From Amoebophrya sp. AT5.2 (lineage: Eukaryota; Sar; Dinophyceae; Syndiniales; Amoebophryaceae), in NCBI GenBank assembly GCA_005223375.1, contig RXOD01005294.1, forward strand, positions 1-14,890: DNA of 14,890 nucleotides, read 5' to 3'. This document shows positions 8,122 to 14,890 of this stretch, one piece after another. The position numbers and the translations under genes were made by a program. Every line of letters starts with the position of its first letter. The stretch's first letter is position 1. The notes beneath the pieces are model-generated. The model was not told where the DNA came from and made no database searches. It saw only the letters and a program-made list of their open reading frames with translations.

Positions 8122-11100
8122 GCAATACTGCTGCAAGTTCAGCAGCGTCCGTCCCTCGTCTATCTGCGATTCTGACAGCTGTCCGGGAAACACCGGCTTT
8201 TCGCCGGCACACACCGGCGTCAAGAACCGGTTGTAGAGGCGCGACGTGGGATCGTCTTTGTAAATCAGGATGACGGGGAGGTGGTCTGCGAGCTCCATCT
8301 TCGTGAACTCCTCGAAGAGCGATTTGTTCGCGGAATGCGTCACGATCTTGTACGCGAGGACTTTCTCGGAGCCGAACTCCGCGCGCTTCTTCAGCAGTGC
8401 GGTTTTCACGGTCGGAAAATCGTCGGAATGAGCAGACAGGATCACCTTCTGCGCCGTTGCGAAGCTGGTCAACGAGGCCCCGACTGCGGAAGAGGTTGAC
8501 GACGAGAGAAAATCGCCTGGCTTCAGATCGTGGTCTTGCGTCACCTCGACGTCGAAGACAGAGACGCCACGGCGCGCGGCCTCACGGTACAGAGTCGCTT
8601 TTTCCGTGACTTTCTTCGGATCGAATTTTCCCCCTTCGGGGACGGAGCGCAGCGTGAAGATTATGTCGAAGATCCCGTTTGCGTGCAGCTCCGAGACGAA
8701 ATCGAGCGGTGACGTTTTTCCGGCGTTCATCTGCAAAATCAAATCCGCCCGCACTTCAACGAAATCGACCTGCGTGGAGGAGCCCGACCTCGACGAACTG
8801 GGGTCCGGAGCGATCGATAGCCCGTTGCCGTTAGCCGTGGCTGAATTTCCCTTCCGCAACAGCACCTTGGCCAGATCGTGCTCGCTGCCGACGCAGGCGA
8901 ACAAGCTCCCCGGCCGGAAGCACAAAGGCTGCAAGAGCCTCAAAACGGGATTCCAATCCTGCGCCGACAACGGAAGACACCTCGACGCCCACTTGCAGAA
9001 CGCGTTTTTCGCTTTCGCGAAGGACGCCGTCGGATCGCTTGTAGGATTCGATGCGAACTTGTTCTCGAAGATGAAATCGGCTGCCTTCTCGTACAACGGA
9101 GACCGTTTTGCGGAGAGCGCCTCCAGGTCGTCCGCGGTTTTGATGAAGAAGTTCTCGCGCTGTTCCAGAGACTTCATGATGATTTCCTTCGGCCGCTGAA
9201 CCCAGACGCAACAGCCCAGGTTGCGGAGGATGTCGAGGTTTTGCTCGACGATGCCGCCCCCGCAATCGACAATCTTCGAAAACGGCGTGTGCTGGGGCTG
9301 CCAGCTGCCGGCAGCCGGAGAACGTGGTGTGGTCGCGACGCTGAGCAGGACCTCGCGCTCTCGCGCACGGAAGGCCGACCAGCCCTCCTTCTCTATGAAG
9401 GTGGCGATCGTGGAATGACGGGTTTTGACACTGTCGAGAATTTCCTTGTCTGTTTCGACGAGCGGCAACCCAAAGTTAGCGGCAAGCTCCTTCGCGAGCG
9501 TGGTTTTTCCGGCGCCGGGAAGGCCGATGAGAAAGAGCGGACGCTGTGGGCGACTCACCGCGGTGTGCAGCGTCGCCGCTGTTGATGTTGTGCTAGACGC
9601 CAGTAATTCCGGCGGTAGGCCGTAGTTGCCGGCCCTCTCGGTCACGAACCAGCCATCTGTTCTGTTGCTTCCGCGAGTTGCACTGGTGTCCTCGCCGATT
9701 TCCGTGCACAAGGCAAACGCATCTCCTTCCCAGGACGCATTGTACGTCGCTGGATCCATGATTTTGAACCCGAACTTTTCTTGGACCATGTCCCAGAATC
9801 CGGGATAGGTCTTATCCACGCAGCGGTAGTCGTCAACCGCCAGACTGGGCATGTTCCCCTTGTTGTGCGGAAGCCCAACAGCCAGACACGCGACGCTCAT
9901 TGCCACTCGGTGGTCTTTGTAGCAATCAGCGGTGATGACCTGAGCCTTGGAGACTCTGGCTTTGCACGCAGTCAAAGCATCGCGGCCGTTCTTCTTGATA
10001 CGCAAAACTTTTTCTCCGCAGTCCCCGTCTCCTTCCACCGCACCGTACCCGTAGCTTGCGTCAATTCCTAGCTGCAGTAAAATGTCGCACGCTACGCGGA
10101 TCCGCTCGCACTCCTTCACGTTCTGATTATCGACGTTTACAATCCGCGTTTCACGTTTATCATCGCAAGCCGAGCATTCCAGTGCCGCGAGTCCAGCGAG
10201 CAGTGCGAACGTGAGTGTGGTATCGGAGGAATCCAGGTCGACTAGTGCGGCCGGCGGAAAGATCGATGGAGGATAAACGTCGAAGCAACCCGTGTTCGGA
10301 AGAAGTTTCATCAACAGTCCTCGGCCCGCGATCTCATTGAACTGTACGCTATGTGGTGCGAAAAGCGCGAGCTTCTGCAGCATCTTGTAGTCACCCTGGA
10401 TGCTGTTTTGGAACAGGTTCGGTACGAGCACCGACTTGTTCGACAGCAGCCCGATGGTGAACGGATACATGGCTGCCGACGCATCCGGCTCGATTAGGTA
10501 CCGCCCTGACTCTGGTGCACGGTAAACTGAGGCACCGTGCCCTCCCTCCGCAAGATGCCAGACGGTTCCGCCCGTCGTTGAGTCGACGTTTTTCTCTGTT
10601 ACCACCTCCACGCCGAACGTTCGCATGCACGCAATCGTCATGTCAACAAACGTTTGCGACACGATTTCCGCCCCCACAGACCGGATTCGAAATCCGCTCG
10701 GCAACAGCGGCAGTGCCATGATCAGTCCACTCAGAAACTGCGACGATACCGAAGTGTCCACAACAATTTCCTTGGAGGAGATACTGGCATTTTTCCGCGA
10801 TCCGCCCAGCAGCGCCACCTTGAAAGTGTGAAGGTCTGCATCACGCCTCTCGACGTCGACGAAGGGGCTCAACGCGTCGACGAGTGGTTTGATCGGTCTT
10901 TTTTTCATCCGAGCGACGCCGTCAATCACGATGTCCTGATCCGCGACCATCCCCAGAACACCGCTCAGAAACCGCACGCAAGTGCCGCTGTTTCCCAAGT
11001 ACAGCTGCGGTGTTTCGACCTTGCTTTTCACCTGCTCACCGCCATTTCCCGTTGTGGTGCGCTCCAGAAGCTTCCTGCAACCAAAGCCTTTCCCCACCGT

Positions 11101-14100
11101 CTGCACAGTCACGGTCTTCTGTTTCTCGTCGGCTGCCATTTTCACGCCGAGCTGCTCTAAGGCGCGCACAAGCAATAGCGTGTCCTCGGCGAAGAGACAA
11201 TTCTCGAGCGTGATCGCGCCCTTCCCAGCTGTAGACTGGGATGACGAAGTAGTAGGTGGAGAAGGTTCGCACATTGCTGCGAGCAGGATGGCTCGATTCG
11301 TGATGGACTTCGAAGCCGGCACTTCTACCTCAACAATGGCGTCCGCGTCCGCACTGACCGGCTTTGTCGGAGGACTACTTCTCGGTGGCGGACGGATCAC
11401 CCTTTCGTTCGTCATCATGGCTCGCACTTGCTCAACCGACGGCGTAAAGATCCGCGGCTTCCCGGGGGCGGTGATGGTCACGACGCGACCCATCTTCTTG
11501 TCGTTTTTCAGGTACTTCACTAGGTTCTCGGCGTTCAGAAAGTGCGGTAGCCGCGTCGGCATCGAGTACTGGTGCATCGTGTTTTCAATCTCGAGCCGCG
11601 TCTCGTGGTCCAGATCGATGATCTCCGCGACCATCCCCATGCTCACGCAAAGCCCGTGCGGAATGCCGCTCTCCGCCTCTACCGCGTGCCCGATCGTGTG
11701 CCCGAAGTTCAAAATTTCGCGCGGGTAGTCACGGGCGCGAAAATCGAACTTGCTTTTATTAAATGAAGTTGTGCTGCTTGTTGATGTGCCTGCGCCATTC
11801 GCCGGTCCTGCTCCTGCCGCAGCAGACTCCTTTTCTTTTGCCACCAGGTCGTCTTTTGGGTCTTTACCGGCGATCACCATCTTCGTGTGCGCGGTTTCCG
11901 CAACGACTTTCTGCAACAGCTCCACGTCGGCCATCAGGTCCTCAATCGTGTGCAGCTTTAGCAGCTCCCAGAGCGTCAGATCGGCGTCCGGCGTCACGAG
12001 CGCCGTTTTCAGAATCTCGCCCATGCCGCTCACGAACTCTTTTTTTGGAAAGGTGCTCGCGTTCAGAAACGTCTTCACGTCGATTACCGTCGACACCGGC
12101 AGGTGGAACGCGCCAACCAAGTTTTTGCCGTGCCCGCACACGTCGATCCCGACCTTCCCACCGAGCGAGGAGTCCACCATCGAGAGCAGGGTCGTGGGGA
12201 TCTGGACGTACGGAATTCCCCGCATGTAGGTACTCGCGGTGTAACCAACCAGGTCGCCGATCACACCACCGCCCAGAGCGATTAGGACGCTGTCCGAACG
12301 GCCGAACTTGTGGGAAAGCATAGTGTCCTCGATCTTCGTCTTGAACACACTGTGTTTCACGGGCTCGGCGTGGGGAAGCAGCAGAGTGTGGAAGTTTTTC
12401 TTGCTTGGTGTTCCCGTCGTAGTTGCTGTAGTTCCTGCACGAGCATAAGCGGCCGCGAGCTTGCTGATTTCCTCGCGAAACAAGTTCCCCACAATCGCAT
12501 CCGTGACGAGCAGCACATTGTGGAACTTTTGCGTGCGCGAGATGGCTGCGACCTTCCAGTCGCTCGTCACGTCGAGCGGGTGCAGGTACTTGGTTATTTG
12601 TAGGTGGTAGCTGAGGAAGGGGGAGAGGTTATGCGGCGGAAGCTCGTCACTTGTGCAGCTGGGTTTCTCTTGCCGCAACAGGGGTGCGAGAGGCGTTTTG
12701 TCCCCCGCGGATCGGTCGCCGAACGGCACGTAGGCTCCGAGCGACGACGCAGCGGTAGCGCGACTTTCCGGTGCGAATTGCGAACTGCCTTTGCCGTCCT
12801 CCACACCAACCTCCTCCCTTTGGGGCGGCGCGCTGGCGCCCGCGGTCGCACCTGCCGAACTCGCCGCGGCTGCGCCTGCGTCTACCCCAAAACCGGAGGA
12901 CGGGACGAGCTCTGGCATCAGCTTCGCTGACTGGAGCATGACTTCCTGGGCGCGTTTGCGCGCGCTCTGCTGCAGAAACAGGTCCATCAGGACCAGAGCC
13001 GCCATCGACTCCACGATCGGGATCGCGCGATTCACGATGAACGGGTCGTGCCGGCCCTTTGCCTCCAGCACGGCGGCCTCCCCCCCGAGCGTCACGCTGT
13101 CCTGAGGCAGGGAGATGGTCGCGGGAGGCTTGAACGCAATTTTGAAGTAGATGTTCTCCCCGTTGGAAATCCCGCCCTGCACGCCGCCGGAATGGTTCGT
13201 CAGCGTGCGGACTTCTCCTCCCGGTCCGATGTAGAACGCGTCGTTGTGCTGCGAGCCCCGCATCGTGGCGCAGCGAAACCCCGAGCCGATCTCGAAGCCC
13301 TTCGAAGCCGGGATCGACAGCATGGCGTGAGCGAGAAGAGCCTCGAGGCGGTCGAAGGCGGGCTCGCCCAGCCCCACCGGGCAGTTGCGAATGACACAGG
13401 TGCAGACGCCGCCGATGCTGTCGCCCTTGGTTTTCAGCTGGGCGACGTGCGATTCCATCGCCTTCGCGAGTTCTAAATCCGGACACCGGATGATGCAGCG
13501 GTCGACCGCCGCGCGAGTGAGGGGGAGCGGAATGTTTTCGCCCGCTGTACTGGCGTTCTGTGAGGCGCCGACGATCTTCTGCAGCGTCTCTTCCGCCAGT
13601 CGGTACTCCCCCACCTGACTCACGAACGCTACAATGTCCGTTCCGCACGCGAGCTTCAAAAACTTGTCCGCAATCGTGCCCCCGATCACTCTGCCGATCG
13701 TTTCCCGCGCGCTGGAGCGCCCCCCGCCGGAGCTCGCGTGCGTGCGGTACTTCTCGTAGTAGGTGAAATCCGCATGCGACGGCCGAAAAACGCGGTTCAT
13801 CGGCAGCGCTTCCTTACCGGATTTCTCGCCGGCGGTCGTGATCTGTTTCTCCTCTACTACTTGTTGGCCCGCGGGCCCTGCTCCACCGCCGTAGTCCTGC
13901 GGGCGCTGGTCCAGATTCCTCACCATGCAGCCAATCGGCGTGCCCAGCGTGCGGCCAAACTCTGTGCCAGAAAGAATGCTGACCCTGTCCGCCTCATTGC
14001 GCGCAGTGTTGATGGACGGGGACGCACCGGGGCGGCGGCGGTCCAATTGGGCTTGGATATCCTGCTCGGTCAAAGGCAGCAGCGGCGGCACGCCGTCGAC

Positions 14101-14172
14101 CGAAACACCGACGCCGTGCCCGTGCGACTCGCCAAAAGTCGAAACACTGTAAAACTTACCGAACACGGACAT
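7132..14172 (-). CDS. Hexafunctional shikimate-pathway fusion: chorismate synthase + pentafunctional AROM
   Basis: One uninterrupted frame of 2346 residues (about 250 kDa) ends in TGA at 7134-7132. Domains in order: chorismate synthase 1-420, Ala/Ser-rich linker 421-520, 3-dehydroquinate synthase 521-925, EPSP synthase 940-1472, shikimate kinase 1543-1720, type I 3-dehydroquinate dehydratase 1755-2015, shikimate dehydrogenase 2018-2346. The last five follow the order of the fungal/protist AROM protein (ARO1), which turns DAHP into EPSP. The added first domain makes chorismate from EPSP. I start at the ATG at 14172 because [12 protein letters not shown] matches the usual start of chorismate synthases, placing the first catalytic His at residue 17. 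The frame is open upstream to a GTG at 14454, but no ATG lies there. There is no transit or signal peptide, so the protein is probably cytosolic. No introns are needed. DAHP synthase is not in the window. Confidence 0.95.
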   Translation of the reverse strand: MSVFGKFYSVSTFGESHGHGVGVSVDGVPPLLPLTEQDIQAQLDRRRPGASPSINTARNEADRVSILSGTEFGRTLGTPIGCMVRNLDQRPQDYGGGAGPAGQQVVEEKQITTAGEKSGKEALPMNRVFRPSHADFTYYEKYRTHASSGGGRSSARETIGRVIGGTIADKFLKLACGTDIVAFVSQVGEYRLAEETLQKIVGASQNASTAGENIPLPLTRAAVDRCIIRCPDLELAKAMESHVAQLKTKGDSIGGVCTCVIRNCPVGLGEPAFDRLEALLAHAMLSIPASKGFEIGSGFRCATMRGSQHNDAFYIGPGGEVRTLTNHSGGVQGGISNGENIYFKIAFKPPATISLPQDSVTLGGEAAVLEAKGRHDPFIVNRAIPIVESMAALVLMDLFLQQSARKRAQEVMLQSAKLMPELVPSSGFGVDAGAAAASSAGATAGASAPPQREEVGVEDGKGSSQFAPESRATAASSLGAYVPFGDRSAGDKTPLAPLLRQEKPSCTSDELPPHNLSPFLSYHLQITKYLHPLDVTSDWKVAAISRTQKFHNVLLVTDAIVGNLFREEISKLAAAYARAGTTATTTGTPSKKNFHTLLLPHAEPVKHSVFKTKIEDTMLSHKFGRSDSVLIALGGGVIGDLVGYTASTYMRGIPYVQIPTTLLSMVDSSLGGKVGIDVCGHGKNLVGAFHLPVSTVIDVKTFLNASTFPKKEFVSGMGEILKTALVTPDADLTLWELLKLHTIEDLMADVELLQKVVAETAHTKMVIAGKDPKDDLVAKEKESAAAGAGPANGAGTSTSSTTSFNKSKFDFRARDYPREILNFGHTIGHAVEAESGIPHGLCVSMGMVAEIIDLDHETRLEIENTMHQYSMPTRLPHFLNAENLVKYLKNDKKMGRVVTITAPGKPRIFTPSVEQVRAMMTNERVIRPPPRSSPPTKPVSADADAIVEVEVPASKSITNRAILLAAMCEPSPPTTSSSQSTAGKGAITLENCLFAEDTLLLVRALEQLGVKMAADEKQKTVTVQTVGKGFGCRKLLERTTTGNGGEQVKSKVETPQLYLGNSGTCVRFLSGVLGMVADQDIVIDGVARMKKRPIKPLVDALSPFVDVERRDADLHTFKVALLGGSRKNASISSKEIVVDTSVSSQFLSGLIMALPLLPSGFRIRSVGAEIVSQTFVDMTIACMRTFGVEVVTEKNVDSTTGGTVWHLAEGGHGASVYRAPESGRYLIEPDASAAMYPFTIGLLSNKSVLVPNLFQNSIQGDYKMLQKLALFAPHSVQFNEIAGRGLLMKLLPNTGCFDVYPPSIFPPAALVDLDSSDTTLTFALLAGLAALECSACDDKRETRIVNVDNQNVKECERIRVACDILLQLGIDASYGYGAVEGDGDCGEKVLRIKKNGRDALTACKARVSKAQVITADCYKDHRVAMSVACLAVGLPHNKGNMPSLAVDDYRCVDKTYPGFWDMVQEKFGFKIMDPATYNASWEGDAFALCTEIGEDTSATRGSNRTDGWFVTERAGNYGLPPELLASSTTSTAATLHTAVSRPQRPLFLIGLPGAGKTTLAKELAANFGLPLVETDKEILDSVKTRHSTIATFIEKEGWSAFRAREREVLLSVATTPRSPAAGSWQPQHTPFSKIVDCGGGIVEQNLDILRNLGCCVWVQRPKEIIMKSLEQRENFFIKTADDLEALSAKRSPLYEKAADFIFENKFASNPTSDPTASFAKAKNAFCKWASRCLPLSAQDWNPVLRLLQPLCFRPGSLFACVGSEHDLAKVLLRKGNSATANGNGLSIAPDPSSSRSGSSTQVDFVEVRADLILQMNAGKTSPLDFVSELHANGIFDIIFTLRSVPEGGKFDPKKVTEKATLYREAARRGVSVFDVEVTQDHDLKPGDFLSSSTSSAVGASLTSFATAQKVILSAHSDDFPTVKTALLKKRAEFGSEKVLAYKIVTHSANKSLFEEFTKMELADHLPVILIYKDDPTSRLYNRFLTPVCAGEKPVFPGQLSESQIDEGRTLLNLQQYCAHRFYLVGHPIYKSKSPLWHNWWFRNEGDYGMKTKGDHAGAGDAAGNAMAELKWWSQGEASQGPTPLFEHRLGAVPTSSKHYSLFPTSQIRDVVDLLSRRDTVGISVTMPLKEQVLTHVDFVTEHARKIGATNTVVALKNKDQVVAFLDKASSTLLLVGPFERQSRFLVADNTDWLALRDILLEWLGNSKDGGEFRQKRIIVLATGGTARAACYALSQLELPFYIGARDPAKSAALKADFILFCKGTIVLAAAANGDGATQERFDIAISCLPPEVEIEGTNVEYEEMWDFAYPSKRRGTKVDGMELLARQAVHQNRLFATASELRSSAC
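8128..8910 (-). other. Domain 5: type I 3-dehydroquinate dehydratase (residues 1755-2015)
   Basis: Dehydrates 3-dehydroquinate to 3-dehydroshikimate through a Schiff base. The type I residues are in place: Glu1806 and Arg1808 in FVEVRADLI, Arg1842 in [10 protein letters not shown], catalytic His1915 in ILSAHSDDF, Schiff-base Lys1942 in AYKIVTHS, Arg1978 in TSRLYNRF, and a Gln in PGQLS. The 27-residue spacing between His1915 and Lys1942 equals that between His143 and Lys170 in E. coli AroD. Confidence 0.95.
9013..9546 (-). other. Domain 4: shikimate kinase (residues 1543-1720)
   Basis: Phosphorylates shikimate with ATP. The Walker A loop is GLPGAGKTT (1550-1558, Lys1556). The shikimate-binding Asp is Asp1575 in VETD, where the usual first Asp of the D-x-D pair is Glu1573. 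The FRAREREVL segment carries the substrate Arg, DCGGGIV (1636-1642) the glycine triplet, and KRSPLY the late conserved Arg1690. Confidence 0.93.
9757..11355 (-). other. Domain 3: EPSP synthase (residues 940-1472)
   Basis: Transfers enolpyruvate from PEP to shikimate 3-phosphate. Visible active-site elements: [15 protein letters not shown] with Lys955, [10 protein letters not shown] with Gly1063 (Gly96 of E. coli AroA), [27 protein letters not shown] with Asp1230, [17 protein letters not shown] with His1421/Arg1422, and DKTYPGFW with Lys1454. The loop around Gly1063 differs from E. coli at the Ala95, Ala98, Met99 and Pro101 positions (Ser, Cys, Val, Phe). Phe at the Pro101 position is, as I recall, usual in AROM proteins. 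The domain is about 530 residues, longer than the usual 430-450, with short polar inserts. Confidence 0.95.
11398..12612 (-). other. Domain 2: 3-dehydroquinate synthase (residues 521-925)
   Basis: Converts DAHP to 3-dehydroquinate using NAD and zinc. The NAD-binding [15 protein letters not shown] lies at 633-647, followed by the active-site stretch [11 protein letters not shown] and [11 protein letters not shown]. The expected zinc ligands are Glu719 ([10 protein letters not shown]), His825 (NFGHTIGH) and His839 (IPHGLC). The spacing between Glu719 and His825 is about 30 residues longer than usual because of an Ala/Gly/Ser/Thr-rich insertion ([17 protein letters not shown]) shortly before the NFGHTIGH motif. 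Confidence 0.95.
12913..14172 (-). other. Domain 1: chorismate synthase (residues 1-420)
   Basis: Catalyses the FMN-dependent 1,4-elimination of phosphate from EPSP to give chorismate. All three family signatures are present: GESHGHGVG (residues 14-22, with His17), [10 protein letters not shown] (Arg152 and Arg156), and [16 protein letters not shown] (from Arg374). The [14 protein letters not shown] motif with the second conserved His is also present. There is an insertion with [10 protein letters not shown] and a charged stretch ahead of that motif, making the domain slightly longer than usual (about 360-400). No separate flavin reductase domain is fused. Known fungal chorismate synthases carry their own reductase activity, but whether this one does cannot be seen. 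Confidence 0.95.
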
Positions 14173-14744
14173 TCTCGTTGCTGTATTGGAAAATATGTCT
14201 GGCAGTCGTTCACTCTCTCCACTGAAGAGCGCGCATCTTATCTGAACTGCTTCGCGAGACTTTACTAGAACATGCTGCAAACGCAAAGCAACTTTACTAG
14301 GCACAGCGCTTTGTCTTGGCGCAAGCTCCTGCAAGTACGTAGTGTGAGGACTCGCTTCACTTATCGCTGAGTGCCGGGTGCTCGTTTCAAGAATAAAAAC
14401 GGGTCTTCTTGCACGGAAAAGCAGGTCCTGACTGTCACTGTCACAGGGATACACATCTTAGAAAAGTAGGGCTCACACCAGAGTAGCGTAGAAAGATACG
14501 TAGACACTTGCTTCTTTTGTGCGCGGATGGATCGTTATTCACCAGCCACGGGGGAAAAAAAACACTTTGCAGAGATCTTGAAACCTGAGAGCGCAAAGCA
14601 GCTGCATTCTTGTACGCTCTGCGAACGGAGCGGCACCGTCTCGGGGTTTTCGTGTCGTGGCCGGCGCTATAATTAGACTCATTTGGAATTGGAAGCGCTG
14701 CCGCGCGGGGTATATTGCAAGCTGCCCACCGCCACCTCCATTAA

Positions 14745-14781
14745 AGCCATTTCATAAGAAGTCACGACACGAGCCATTTCA
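14745..14781. repeat. Repeated 10-mer AGCCATTTCA
   Basis: Exact copies lie at 14745-14754 and 14772-14781 on the plus strand, starting 27 bp apart. The first eight bases resemble part of the dinoflagellate spliced leader (AGCCATTT), but the following bases do not match. I treat it as a short upstream repeat only. Confidence 0.5.
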
Positions 14782-14800
14782 CTAACTATAGGACTTCCCT

Positions 14801-14847
14801 GGAAAGTCGTTCTGGAACGGCTGGAACTACTTCCCGAACGACTTTCC
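14801..14847. repeat. Perfect 12-bp inverted repeat with 23-nt spacer
   Basis: GGAAAGTCGTTC (14801-14812) is the exact reverse complement of GAACGACTTTCC (14836-14847). The spacer contains CTGGAAC twice (14812-14818 and 14821-14827). It lies about 630 bp upstream of the shikimate gene start. It could form a hairpin, be a protein-binding site, or be the end of a small element. Nothing in the sequence decides among these. Confidence 0.75.
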
Positions 14848-14890
14848 CCGGGCCTATTCGCGTGCTAAAAAGCAAAGAAGTCAACTCGTG

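Larger units (their letters stand above)
14173..14890. other. Upstream region of the shikimate fusion gene, about 718 bp
   Basis: No gene is recognisable here. The minus strand just before the ATG reads TTTTCCAATACAG|CAACGAGA, an AG acceptor-like site 8 nt upstream of the start. The frame is open from 14172 up to a GTG at 14454 without any ATG and is not conserved-looking. Further up are an A8 run (about 14555-14562, plus strand), a repeated 10-mer AGCCATTTCA (14745-14754 and 14772-14781), and the inverted repeat at 14801-14847. I found no full dinoflagellate spliced-leader sequence. Confidence 0.5.

Noticed and set aside
10982..11728. Plus-strand frame of 248 residues
   Set aside because: It is antisense to conserved EPSP synthase and dehydroquinate synthase motifs, with no family signature of its own.
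11750..12323. Overlapping plus-strand frames of 159 and 186 residues
   Set aside because: They are antisense to the dequinate synthase domain and Arg/Ser/Pro-rich; they are mirror frames of a strongly coding minus strand.
12647..13648. Minus-strand frame of 333 residues
   Set aside because: It is a shifted frame inside the chorismate synthase domain, extremely Arg/Gly-rich, and the overlapping frame has all family signatures.
14173..14454. Extension of the shikimate protein by 94 residues from a GTG
   Set aside because: No ATG lies upstream in frame. The ATG at 14172 gives the canonical chorismate synthase start, and the extension has no transit-peptide or domain character.
14740..14785. 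Possible relict dinoflagellate spliced leader (AGCCATTT twice)
   Set aside because: Only eight bases match, the following TGGCTCAAG part is missing, and the orientation is opposite to the gene.

Overview
The window looks like nuclear DNA of a unicellular eukaryote. All three genes I can support are on the minus strand, one behind the other. One is a 7 kb intronless multi-enzyme gene. The other two carry recognisable GT...AG intron boundaries, and the proteins are full of Ser/Ala/Gly/Asp-rich insertions. An AROM-type shikimate protein, same-strand gene tandems, FkbM methyltransferases with large inserts and AG acceptors just upstream of start codons fit an alveolate, possibly a dinoflagellate or syndinian relative. 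That placement is inference. I found no rRNA, tRNA, spliced-leader copy, transposase or CRISPR array.

Layout, right to left (direction of transcription). 14173-14890 is upstream DNA with a perfect 12-bp inverted repeat and a repeated 10-mer. 7132-14172 is one open reading frame of 2346 residues that begins with a complete chorismate synthase and continues through the five AROM domains: 3-dehydroquinate synthase, EPSP synthase, shikimate kinase, type I 3-dehydroquinate dehydratase and shikimate dehydrogenase. 6565-7131 is intergenic, with a T14 (minus-strand A14) tract. 6259-6564 is a first exon with a signal peptide. It probably splices across about 340 nt to the long exon at 2056-5904, giving a secretory-pathway FkbM-family methyltransferase of about 1390 residues whose fold is split by an insertion of about 350 residues. 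1648-2055 is intergenic. 1-1647 holds an unrecognised acidic protein gene whose main exon ends at 693. It may continue through 8-360 and then leave the window at a good donor site.

The highlight is the shikimate gene. The five-domain AROM protein converts DAHP to EPSP, and the sixth step (chorismate synthase) is normally a separate protein. Here chorismate synthase sits at the amino end of the same polypeptide, so one chain of roughly 250 kDa would carry every step from DAHP to chorismate. Nearly all known catalytic residues are visible in all six domains. I know of no well-described case of this hexafunctional arrangement, but I could not search.
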